Below, in pieces: positions 31,055 to 41,170 of a stretch of DNA of 64,000 bases. Numbering within the stretch: the stretch's first letter is position 1; each line of letters begins with the position of its first letter. Location of the stretch: the NCBI GenBank assembly GCA_963920635.1, contig OY987306.1, forward strand, positions 14,337,501 to 14,401,500, written 5' to 3'. The translations under genes were made by a program, and so were the position numbers. The stretch comes from Pseudeuparius sepicola. Its lineage: Eukaryota > Arthropoda > Insecta > Coleoptera > Anthribidae. A model generated the notes under the pieces. That model did not search any database, was not told where the DNA came from, and was given only the letters and a program-made list of their open reading frames with translations.

Positions 31055-33061
31055 TGTAACGGATTTTTCCATTTCAAAATCCGTTACTCGTTTTTTATAT
31101 TTTGTTATTAACATAAAGTCATTATTTTCGAACATATCTCATAATGTCTCATACTTAATAACTAATTTATTCTTCGTACAGTTTCAATTCATTTATAACA
31201 TTGTATTCAATTTTATTACCACTTTTTCAAATTTTAAAATTTCAAATAATTCAAATTTTCGCGCGCTATATACGGAAATGGCCGTGTACTTTCGCCTAGC
31301 CTCGAACCCTGGCATATTCAAAATGCGAAAATTCAAGTGTGTGTTTACATTTCAGCAGGTATGTAGTTAAAGATCTGTATTATGAATTACTCGATTTTTC
31401 GGTTCTGTTGATGCATAATTTGAACATAAATACTGTTTAGTTGATTAAATGCGTGTCTTGCTAAAACCTGATTGATCGGATGACGTAGGTCCTGCCAGCG
31501 ATCGGCCGGTAGGGTCCGACCTGAGGAGAGTTTTGCTCCCGTCTTCGTGTGTGTCGAGTCGCGCAGAGGCATCTGCCCATTTCCCGCCAAATTTTCGGCA
31601 TTTTCGGCTTTTATCTAGTTGAATTTTTGCCATCGGTGATTTATTTGAGTGGTTTTGTATCTTAATATCGGGGATTGACTTCGTGTGACTAATATTTTTG
31701 CGTTTTTCTCTTTTCTATGTCCACGGCGTCGTGAGGCAGCGACGCTTGCCCGAGGCGTTTCCTTTTTGGCTGCGTAGCTGAGGAAGCGCGGGACACAGCA
31801 AGCAGGTGGTGGCTGTTTCTCCAGGAAAACCCCACAGGTGAGTAATTTCTTTTGATTTTTGCTTAGTTCAGCAACTTTACTACTCACCTGTGGCGTTTTT
31901 TTTTGACGTGCTATTTTTTTGAAGGACTCATTTCGTCCTGGGCCCCGGCCATCTTTAACTCAAAAACATAGCATTGTCCTTTTTTTGAATACCCACCATC
32001 TTGCGGCTGTTATCTTGTTGAATATTTTCAAGTTTTGGTCACATTGGTCACACGTTACTTTCTTATTTTTCGGGTTGGGTCTCGATTCTGTGGTACCGGG
32101 CCGCTCAAGTAAATCTGACACCGATAAATCCAGTTCTCTAGTAAATTCATATTAACTTATATATTTTTTTAACTTTCTTAAATTCTGTATTTACCGTTCA
32201 AGTCTCAAATAAATTTTTCGCGTTAAATTGGAGTTCAAATATCATAAATTTCAAGAATTCGGGCTGGAGCATTCTCAAAATTTTTCTTCTTATTAAATAT
32301 TAAGCACTTTGCTATTCCGGTCAGTTCAATAATATTATCTATAAAATTTAAAAAAACTATGCATAGTTTCCCTTAGTTTAGTATAGTTCAAAACGTTTAA
32401 TTTTTATCATTATTTGTCAATATTTAACAACTTTAGTAACCTATTGGTTTATAATTTCTGTAAAAGGCTTAGACCTTGTCTAATGCTACTTTCTTTCTGA
32501 TCTGTTCACGCTTGCAACACTATCGTTGAGGACGCTATAACCACAGCCCACTGTCGACAAACAACGTAACGAGAGCTGCGTAGACATCGAGTGGAGTTGC
32601 GTTGGCAAAGGTGTTGACTCCTGGTCAGCTCTACTTCGGCGACGCCCTGAGATATCTGCTAGCCTCAACATCTGCAACGCCTATTTGAGCAGACAAGGAC
32701 CGGAGGAAGCCCTAGCCACGCCCCACACTACAACGAGCCTCGTTTGAGCGTAAGCGACTGAAGACGCAGTTCAAACTTAAGATTCAGAGTGGAATCATAA
32801 TAGAAGCTGAACAGTCAGTTTAATTGTAAAGCCAATTTAACCCTTTTATTGTTTTCAAACCAATTATTAACGAAATTTAACTCTCCTACTTTATTTTAAT
32901 TGTTCGAATTTAACTTCATGCTAAAGTTGATTTAATTATTTCTAGTTGTCTTTTAAAAGTTGTTGAGTCTCAAATTTGTGATAAATAAATCTTGTATATT
33001 TAACGAAGGTAACAGGATTTTATTGGACAGACCCAAGTATAGCAAACCTAGGATTGTTATA
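31055..33061 (+). mobile_element. Ty3/gypsy 3' LTR (2007 bp, complete)
   Basis: It runs TGTAAC...GTTATA and matches the 5' LTR pieces with few substitutions, one ~50-bp indel and a few small ones. It is followed by the ACTG duplication and the rest of R4/Dong copy A. The splice-donor-like hairpin recurs at 31832-31893. Confidence 0.92.
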
Positions 33062-33290
33062 ACTGATAGATTTTACAGGTCCATGCAGAAAGCGGTACTA
33101 CTTGCGACAGCACGAACCGTCAGGAAGTTCATGGGGAGTGCAGGATCGTCCAACAACATCAATGTCACCTAAGGCCCGATAACATGGCAAGGGTCTCGTA
33201 CGAGCCAGATCCTTTTGGTATCCGGGATACGCGGGATCTGAGTGAATGTTCCCCGTAGAGGGAGTGCGAATGCCTTTTGGCTAAGTCGAG
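33062..33290 (+). pseudogene. R4/Dong copy A, C-terminal codons and 3' UTR
   Basis: Continuation of copy A after the Ty3/gypsy insertion: the last ~35 codons (RSMQKAVLLATARTVRKFMG ... stop at 33170-33172) and a ~118-base 3' UTR ending GGCTAAGTCGA. The same 3' UTR ends copies B and C, which fixes the 3' terminus. Confidence 0.88.
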
Positions 33291-33320
33291 ATAATAATAA
33301 TGATAATAATAACAACAACA
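33291..33320 (+). repeat. TAA/ACA-type microsatellite at the A-B junction
   Basis: ATAATAATAATGATAATAATAACAACAACA lies between the 3' end of copy A and the 5' truncation point of copy B. Such repeats are the known target of Dong-type elements. Confidence 0.85.
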
Positions 33321-33325
33321 GGCCT

Positions 33326-35974
33326 GCGGTGCAGGCAATAATGAGCCGCACCCAAATGCATTTTCGGCATGACCCCGCGAACATCACTGCTCAACAATGT
33401 CTTGACACATTAAAACAAAAACTTTCTGTTTTCGCAGGGCGTCTAAGGAGATACAAGGCTAGTAACAACAGGAAACGAGACAACAAACTCTTTGAACGAT
33501 CAGAAAAGGGTTTCTACCGTGCTTTTAATTCTAGCGCCGATGCCACAAATGCGAGTTACCCTAGCAGAGAACAGGTCGACGGTTTCTGGAGAAATCAACT
33601 TGCCACACCAGGTCCATACAATGTCAGTGCAAGCTGGATCAGCGAAGAACGCGTGATGGGCCGGAACTATAGCCAGATGCAACACGAGCAATTCACAACC
33701 GCTGAGGTCTCCGATGTCATCAAGAATTCCCACAACTGGAAGGCACCAGGTCCAGATCATCTCCAAAACTATTGGATTAAGAAGTTGTGGTGCACGCATG
33801 AACAGATAACTACCTTAATTAATGAAGTCTTGCTCGATCCTCTGAAAATGCCATTGTTTCTAACACAGGGTGCAACCTACCTGTTACCAAAAGACCAGCG
33901 GAATACGGATAACCCTGCCAAGTACCGCCCAATAACCTGCTTGCCTACGCTGTACAAGATAATCACATCTTGCCTTACGCAGCGAATATATGCTCACTGC
34001 GAGCGGAACAACATCATTGCAATGCAGCAGAAGGGCTGCTCGAAGGGCGCAATGGGATGCAAAGAGCAACTCATCATAGACTCTGTCATCTGCAACCAGG
34101 CTCATTCCAAGCAACGAAACCTCCACATAGCTTATGTGGACTACAAAAAAGCATTTGATTCCGTACCTCACGACTGGCTCACAGGTATCTTAAAGCTGTA
34201 TAAAATAGATCATCATACAGTTTCCTTTTTAGAACACGTTATGACAACCTGGCGCACTAAGATACAACTCAGAACCGCAGACAGTAACATCGAGACCGAC
34301 ACAATCAACATCCGAAGAGGGATTTTCCAAGAAGATTCACTCAGTCCACTGTGGTTCTGCATGGCGATGAACCCTCTATCACATCGGTTGAACTCTACAA
34401 AATATGGCTTCGCTATCAAAAGCAACAACGCAGAAGCGATCAAGTTGAATCACCTATTATATATGGATGATTTAAAACTGATCGCAGCAACCAAAAACCA
34501 ACTAACGCAAATGCTTAAAATTGTAGAGGAGTTCTCCAGGGACATCGGAATGCTGTTTGGACTGGACAAGTGCCGCACCCTTAATATCATCCGGGGAAAG
34601 CTCGAACAAAGCGCACACGAGATGCAGGACGGCCAGGAGATCGAAGCAATGAGCAATGGAGATACATACAAGTATCTCGGGATGAAACAAGCTCAAAGGA
34701 TAGACCATCGAACAATGAAGACTGATTTAACGAATGAATTCATCAAGAGAGTAAGACAAGTAGTGCGAACTGATCTTAACAGCAGGAATTTGTTTAAGGC
34801 CCTGAACACGTATGCGTGCTCTGTACTGAGCTATTCGTTCGGAATAGTGAATTGGACCAACACGGACATCAACAACCTGCAACGAAAAGTTAGGACACTA
34901 CTGACAAAAACTCATAAACATCATCCCCGTAGCGCCGTAGAAAGAACAACTCTGCCACGTCAACTAGGAGGAAGAGGATTGGCAGATCTCAGCAAGCAAT
35001 TGGACCAACAAATATTAAATCTGCGTAATTATTTCTACAGGCAGTCCAACAGCTCCACACTACATAGGGCTATATGCGGAGCAGACGTCTCAACACCGCT
35101 ACGTCTGACGGAACACGAGCGTCAAAATCACCACCGAACCGACAACGATAAACTACAGAGGTGGTTGGGGAAGCCGCTGCACGGGAGGCATCCTAATGAG
35201 GTTAACCAGGAACATGTGGACAAGTTAGCGTCGCACTATTGGCTGACCTCGGGACGAATGTTCCCCGAGACGGAAGGCTTCCTACTGGCCATACAAGATC
35301 AGGTTATACCAACTCGCAACTACCTAAAATTCATTGTAGGAGATGCATCGGTAGTGGATGACAGATGCAGATACGGGTGCCCAACTTCAGAAACAATCCA
35401 GCACATAACAGGAGGATGTCAGATGTTCGCATCAACGGAATATAAGGAACGACACGATTCGGTTGCCAAGATCTTGCACCAGGAACTGGCGGAAAAGCTG
35501 CTGCTTGTGCAGGCAGAGAGGGTCCCATATTACAACTACACACCTGAGCCTGTTCTTGAGAACAGCAACTACAAGATGTACTGGGATCGTACAGTTCTGA
35601 CAGATCAACGAGTTGCCCATAACAGACCGGACCTTATAATAGTTGATAAAATTTCTAGGCAGACAACTCTGATTGATGTGGCCATCCCGAACAAAAACAA
35701 CCTGCGTGTGAAGCAAGTCGAGAAGATCGCGAAGTACAGAGATTTAGAAGAACGAATTAGAAGGCAATGGGAAATGGAGAACGTCCAGACGATTCCAATC
35801 ATCATGTCAACAACTGGTGTTATACCAAAAAGTTTGCTGAGAAACACCAAAGAGCTGGGTCTAACTGATAGTCTTTACAGGTCCATGCAGAAAGCGGTAC
35901 TACTTGCGACAGCCCGAACCGTCAGGAAATTCATGGGGAATGCAGGATCATCCAACAACATCAATGTCACCTAA
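33326..35974 (+). CDS. R4/Dong copy B: intact RT + restriction-like endonuclease, N-truncated
   Basis: One uninterrupted frame from the truncation point (AVQAIMSRTQM) to the stop at 35974, about 880 residues. Motifs: NSHNWKAPGPDHLQNYW, YRPITCLPTLYKI, AYVDYKKAFDSVPHDWL (RT A), GIFQEDSLSPLWF (RT B; copy D has GD for ED), LLYMDDLKLIA (catalytic YMDD), YGMK-like thumb segments, the CCHC knuckle near 35366-35419, and endonuclease residues RPDLIIVDK/LIDVAIP. The zinc-finger/Myb-like N terminus is missing through 5' truncation. The frame formally extends to an ATG at 33242, but those residues come from copy A's 3' UTR and the TAA repeat, so I exclude them. The enzyme core may be catalytically sound but lacks its target-binding end. 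Confidence 0.85.
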   Translation, partial: AVQAIMSRTQMHFRHDPANITAQQCLDTLKQKLSVFAGRLRRYKASNNRKRDNKLFERSEKGFYRAFNSSADATNASYPSREQVDGFWRNQLATPGPYNVSASWISEERVMGRNYSQMQHEQFTTAEVSDVIKNSHNWKAPGPDHLQNYWIKKLWCTHEQITTLINEVLLDPLKMPLFLTQGATYLLPKDQRNTDNPAKYRPITCLPTLYKIITSCLTQRIYAHCERNNIIAMQQKGCSKGAMGCKEQLIIDSVICNQAHSKQRNLHIAYVDYKKAFDSVPHDWLTGILKLYKIDHHTVSFLEHVMTTWRTKIQLRTADSNIETDTINIRRGIFQEDSLSPLWFCMAMNPLSHRLNSTKYGFAIKSNNAEAIKLNHLLYMDDLKLIAATKNQLTQMLKIVEEFSRDIGMLFGLDKCRTLNIIRGKLEQSAHEMQDGQEIEAMSNGDTYKYLGMKQAQRIDHRTMKTDLTNEFIKRVRQVVRTDLNSRNLFKALNTYACSVLSYSFGIVNWTNTDINNLQRKVRTLLTKTHKHHPRSAVERTTLPRQLGGRGLADLSKQLDQQILNLRNYFYRQSNSSTLHRAICGADVSTPLRLTEHERQNHHRTDNDKLQRWLGKPLHGRHPNEVNQEHVDKLASHYWLTSGRMFPETEGFLLAIQDQVIPTRNYLKFIVGDASVVDDRCRYGCPTSETIQHITGGCQMFASTEYKERHDSVAKILHQELAEKLLLVQAERVPYYNYTPEPVLENSNYKMYWDRTVLTDQRVAHNRPDLIIVDKISRQTTLIDVAIPNKNNLRVKQVEKIAKYRDLEERIRRQWEMENVQTIPIIMSTTGVIPKSLLRNTKELGLTDSLYRSMQKAVLLATARTVRKFMGNAGSSNNINVT

Positions 35975-36091
35975 GGCCCGATAACATGGCAAGGGTCTCG
36001 TCCGAGCCAGATCCTTTTGGTATCCGGGATACCCGGGATCTGAGTGAATGTTCCCCGTAGAGGGAGTGCGAATGCCTTTTGGCTAAGTCGA
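35975..36091 (+). other. R4/Dong 3' UTR of copy B
   Basis: About 117 bases nearly identical to those after copies A and C. It contains short self-complementary stretches (for example GTATCCGGGATACC), suggesting folded RNA of the kind the RT of R2-type elements recognises for priming; the fold is inferred. Confidence 0.6.
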
Positions 36092-36096
36092 GACAA

Positions 36097-37179
36097 CAAC
36101 AAATATTAAATCTGCGTAATTATTTCTACAGGCAGGCCAACAGCTCCACACTATATAGGGCTATATGCGGAGCAGACGTCTCAACACCGCTACGTCTGAC
36201 GGAACACGAGCGTCAAAATCACCACCGAACAGACAACGACAAACTACAGAGGTGGTTGGGGAAGCCGCTGCACGGGAGGCATCCTAATGAGGTTAACCAG
36301 GAACATGTCGACAAGTTAGCGTCGAACTATTGGCTGACCTCGGGGCGAATGTTCCCCGAGACGGAAGGTTTCCTACTGGCCATACAAGATCAGGTTATAC
36401 CAACTCGCAACTACCTAAAATTCATTGTAGGAGATGCATCGGTAGTGGATGACAGATGCAGATACGGGTGCCGAACTTCAGAAACAATCCAGCACATAAC
36501 AGGAGGATGTCAGATGTTCGCATCAACGGAATATAAGGAACGACACGATTGGGTTGCCAAGATTTTGCACCAGGAACTGGCGGAAAAACTTCTCCTTGTG
36601 CAGGCAGAGAGGATCCCATATTACAGCTACACACCGGAGCCTGTTCTTGAGAACAGCAACTACAAGATGTACTGGGATCGTACAGTTCTGACAGATCAAC
36701 GAGTTGCCCATAACAGACCGGACCTTATAATAGTTGATAAAATTTCAACCGACAACTCTGATTGATGTGGCCATCCCGAACAACAACAACCTGCGTGTGA
36801 AGCAAGTCGAGAAGATCGCGAAGTACAGAGACTTAGAAGAACGAATTAGAAGGCAATGGGAAATGGACAACGTTCAGACGATTCCAATCATCGTGTCAAC
36901 AACTGGTGTCATACCAAAAAGTTTGCTGAGAAACATCAAAGAGCTGGGTCTAACTGATAATCTTTACAGGTCCATGCAGAAAGCGGTACTACTTGCGACA
37001 GCCCGAACCGTCAGGAAATTCATGGGGAGTGCAGGAACGTCCAACAACATCAATGTCACCTAAGGCCCGATAACATGGCAAGGGTCTCATCCGAGCCAGA
37101 TCCTTATGGTATCCGGGATACCCGGGATCTGAGTGAATGTTCCCCAGAGAAGGAGTGCGAATGCCTTTTGGCTAAGTCG

Positions 37180-37180
<1 letters not shown>
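36097..37180 (+). pseudogene. R4/Dong copy C, strongly 5'-truncated
   Basis: It starts at a point equivalent to the C-terminal third of the ORF (QQILNLRNYFYRQ) right after copy B's 3' end and runs to the 3' UTR. The CCHC knuckle and the RPDLIIVDK motif are present, but a small indel near 36745 (in the endonuclease) shifts the frame. The rest continues to the stop at 37061-37063. Confidence 0.87.

Positions 37181-37209
<29 letters not shown>
37181..37209 (+). repeat. (TAA)n at the C-D junction
   Basis: TATAATAATAATAATAATAA... bridges the 3' end of copy C and the 5' repeats of copy D. Confidence 0.88.
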
Positions 37210-37210
<1 letters not shown>

Positions 37211-37618
37211 TACGCAGGGGGGATCTGACCTGTGAGAGAGGCAGATCCACGGGTGTGACAATCCCGCGCTCCCCAGTTACGCAGGGATGGGTCTGGCCTG
37301 TGAGAGGGGCAGATTCACGGGTGTAACGATCCCGCGATTCCCAGTTACGCATGGAGAGGCTTGGCCTGTGACAGGGGCAGACCTACGGGTGTGACAATCC
37401 CGCGATATCCAGTTGCGCAGGGAGGGGTCTAGCCGGTGACGGGGGCTGATCCTCGGGGGTGACAATCCCGCGACTCCCAGTTACACAGGGATGGGTCTAG
37501 CCTGTGAGAGGGGCAGATCCTCGGGTGTAATGATCCCGTGTTTCCCAGTTAACGCAAGGAGGGGTTTGGCCGGTGACAGGGGCAGATCCTCGGGAGTAAC
37601 GATCCCGCGTTATCCTAG
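37210..37618 (+). repeat. Six tandem ~68-bp repeats in the 5' UTR of R4/Dong copy D
   Basis: Units begin TTACGCAGGG at 37210, 37277, 37345, 37413, 37481 and 37549 (67-70 bp). Each carries CCTGTGAGAGGGGCAGAT-like and AACGATCCCGCG-like segments. They start right at the TAA repeat, so they form the true 5' end. Confidence 0.88.
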
Positions 37619-37722
37619 TTGACCCGTATGGGTAGCGGGTTAGAATACTCCTATCGTGGCTCCGCGAGTCGTAAAAGGCGACCGAGGGCCGTCACTCCCA
37701 CGTTACGGGAGAAAACTATGGA
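37619..37722 (+). promoter_or_regulatory. Candidate structured 5' UTR RNA of copy D
   Basis: Between the tandem repeats and the first ATG lies GC-rich sequence with complementary pieces (GTCG...CGAC around 37669-37684; CTCCCACGTTACGGGAG at 37695-37711). R2-type elements often process their RNA with a 5' ribozyme; whether this is one is inference only. Confidence 0.35.
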
Positions 37723-40700
37723 ATGGAGAATAATAGGATAATTGTCATAGGGCCGCTGCCTGGGGATCGCCAGGGCATGTCTGGAGCCGGCGCTGGACAT
37801 GACAGCGAGCGGGACGTCGGTGACAGGGCGCTGATGAGGCGGGCCCCTGTTGGACAAACAGCTACAGCCCAACAACAACACGAACATCTACAACATGGGA
37901 GCCAAACGAGAACTAGGGTTCCACCCACCGAAGGTGCTGCGCGGGAACTTCAGCCAGCGTTCACAGAGGCGGGATTACAACGACGACGCATGAAATGGAC
38001 TGTGTCCATGAATGAATCGATTATGCGTATTTTTTACAGGGTGACAAACTTAGGACAAGAGATGATCGGCTACCGACAACAACTGCATGCTGAGAAATAA
38101 CCGAATTCCAGAAACGCGACTTAACGCTATCAAACGGGAAGTTGAGCTAGAGATCCACGGCGAACACATAGACATAGATGACAACAACAATGGGGAACTT
38201 CAAGAGCCTGGACAACAACTAGAAGCCGAAACGGTAGAACCAACAACCGAGAGTCTGGAATCGGTTAACGAAGAACATTTTGAAGGCTTGGACACACATA
38301 TGAGACAGGCAGTATTGCGATACGAAGGCACAGACCCACTTAGCAGGCCACCGCTACCAAGATTAAATTCTTCCAGGAAACTTGCGATCGTGCTCGATCT
38401 TATGAACACAAGAATTTTACCAAGCTATGTTTCAGTGACACCAACATTAGAACGTATGCACATGTTAATCTACTGTGCCGCAACGGCAGTCATCACTGTA
38501 ATGGGTGCCAAGATCCGAACGGCCCAAGAGTTGAATCGTGCAAGACCAGAACCACGAATGGCTCAATGGGAAATGCGACTAAATCGGAAGATCGAGAGTC
38601 TCCGTAAAGACATAGGACAAGTGACGGAATATATCAGAGGAGTTAGAACTAGAAGGATCCAGAGGGCGGTGCAGGCAATAATGAGCCGCACCCAAATGCA
38701 TTCTCGGCATGACCCCGTGAATATCACTGCTCAACAATGTCTTGACACATTAAAACAAAAACTTTCTGTTTTTGCAGGGCGTCTGAGAAGATACAAGGCT
38801 AGTAACAACAGGAAACGAGACAATAAACTCTTTGAACGATCAGAAAAGGGTTTCTACCGTGCTTTTAATTCTAGCGCCGATGCCACAAATGCGAGTTACC
38901 CTAGCAGAGAACAGGTCGACGGTTTCTGGAGAAATCAACTTGCCACACCAGGTCCATACAATGTCAGTGCAAGCTGGATCAGCGAAGAACGCGAGATGGG
39001 CCGGAACTATAGCCAGATGCAACACGAGCAATTCACAACCGCTGAGGTCTCCGATGTCATCAAGAATTCCCATAACTGGAAGGCACCAGGTCCAGATCAT
39101 CTCCAAAATTATTGGATTAAGAAGTTGTGGTGCACGCATGAACAAATAACTACCTTAATTAATGAAGTCTTGCTCGATCCTCTGAAAATGCCATTGTTTC
39201 TTACACAGGGTGCAACCTGCCTGTTACCAAAAGACCAGCGGAATACGGATAACCCTGCCAAGTACCGCCCAATAACCTGCTTGCCTACGCTGTACAAGAT
39301 AATCACATCTTGCCTTACGCAGCGAATATATGCTCACTGCCAGCGGAACAACATCATTGCAATGCAGCAGAAGGGCTGCTCGAAGGGCGCAATGGGATGC
39401 AAAGAGCAACTCATCATAGACTCTGTCATCTGCAACCAGGCTCATTCCAAGCAACGAAACCTCCACATGGCTTATGTGGACTACAAAAAAGCATTTGATT
39501 CCGTACCTCACGACTGGCTCACAGGTATCTTAAAGCTGTATAAAATAGATCATCATACAGTTTCCTTTTTAGAACACGTTATGACAACCTGGCGCACTAA
39601 GATACAACTCAGAACCGCAAACAGTAACATCGAGACCGACACAATCAACATCCGAAGAGGGATTTTCCAAGGAGATTCACTCAGTCCACTGTGGTTCTGC
39701 ATCGCGATGAACCCTCTATCACATCGGTTGAACTCTACAAAATATGGCTTCGCTATCAAAAGCAACAACGCAGAAGCGATCAAGTTGAATCACCTATTAT
39801 ATATGGATGATTTAAAACTGATCGCCGCAACCAAAAACCAACTAACGCAAATGCTTAAAATTGTAGAGGAGTTCTCCAGGGGCATCGGAATGCTGTTTGG
39901 ACTGGACAAGTGCCGCACCCTTAATATCATAAGGGGAAAGCTCGAACAAAGCGCACACGAGATGCAGGACGGCCAGGAGATCGAAGCAATGAGCATGGGA
40001 GATACATACAAGTACCTCGGGATGAAACAAGCTCAAAGGATAGACCATCGAACAATGAAGACTGATTTAACGAATGAATTCATCAAGAGAGTAAGACAAG
40101 TAGTGCGAACTGATCTTAACAGCAGGAATTTGTTTAAGGCCCTGAACACGTATGCGTGCTCTGTACTCAGCTATTCGTTCGGAATAGTGAATTGGACCAA
40201 CACGGACATCGACAACCTGCAACGAAAAGTTAGGACACTACTGACAAAAGCTCATAAACATCATCCCCGTAGCGCCGTAGAAAGAACAACTCTGCCACGT
40301 CAACTAGGAGAAAGAGGATTGGCAGATCTCAGCAAGCAATTGGACCAACAAATATTAAATCTGCGTAATTATTTCTACAGGCAGGCCAACAGCTCCACAC
40401 TACATAGGGCTATATGCGGAGCAGACGTTTCAACACCGCTACGTCTGACGGAACACGAGCGTCAAACTCACCACCGAACCGACAACGATAAACTACAGAG
40501 GTGGTTGGGGAAGCCGCTGCACGGGAGGCACCCTAATGAGGTTAACCAGGAACATGTCGACAAGTTAGCGTCGAACTATTGGCTGACCTCGGGACGAATG
40601 TTCCCCGAGACGGAAGGCTTCCTACTGGCCATACAAGATCAGGTTATACCAACTCGCAACTACCTAAAATTCATTGTAGGAGATGCATCGGTAGTGGATG

Positions 40701-40811
40701 ACAGATGCAGATACGGGTGCCCAACTTCAGAAACAATCCAGCACATAACAGGAGGATGTCAGATGTTCGCATCAACGGAATATAAGGAACGACACGATTC
40801 GGTTGCCAAGA
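37723..40811 (+). pseudogene. R4/Dong copy D: near full-length ORF with 5' frame break and lost 3' end
   Basis: Starts at ATG 37723 (MENNRIIVIGPLPGDRQGM...), with a Myb-like segment RRRMKWTVSMNESIMRIFY. A ~65-bp deletion near 38085 (seen against scrap E) throws it out of frame with the main 900-residue frame (38087 on). RT motifs as in copy B, with GIFQGDSLSPLWF and YMDD, then the CCHC knuckle. The restriction-like endonuclease and 3' UTR are missing: at 40811 the sequence jumps to a 5' fragment of another copy. It shows what the N terminus of the family looks like. Confidence 0.85.
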
Positions 40812-41088
40812 AGGCACCGAAGGTGCTGCGCGGGAACTTCAGCCAGCGTTCACAGAGGCGGGATTACAACGACGACGCATGAAATGGACTGTGTCAATGA
40901 ATGAATCGATTATGCGTATTTTTTACAGGGTGACAAACTTAGGACAAGAGATTATCGGCTACCGACAACAACTGCATGCCTAGTTCTGCAGGGAGTTTCC
41001 ACACATGCAAGTGTCTGAACAAAGAGTGTCAGATCAGTATCGAACTATTCTAAGAAATAACCGAATTCCAGAAACGCGAAGTTGTGTA
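40812..41088 (+). pseudogene. R4/Dong scrap E: 5' coding fragment fused to copy D
   Basis: Matches 37925-38120 of copy D but in the same orientation directly after D's truncated body. It keeps ~65 bases that D lost near the Myb-like region, where its own frame is broken by a TAG (40981). It ends abruptly at 41088 in unrelated sequence. Confidence 0.82.
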
Positions 41089-41170
41089 ACCAAAATGGTT
41101 ATATTTGAGCGCCAGAAGCTTGAACCATTTAGTGGTTAAATAAAAAGCACATTTTTCTAATTACAATATA

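Noticed and set aside
33242..33325. 5' extension of the copy B ORF
   Set aside because: It covers copy A's 3' UTR and the TAA repeat (Asn-rich stretch), so it is a junction artefact rather than a real N terminus.
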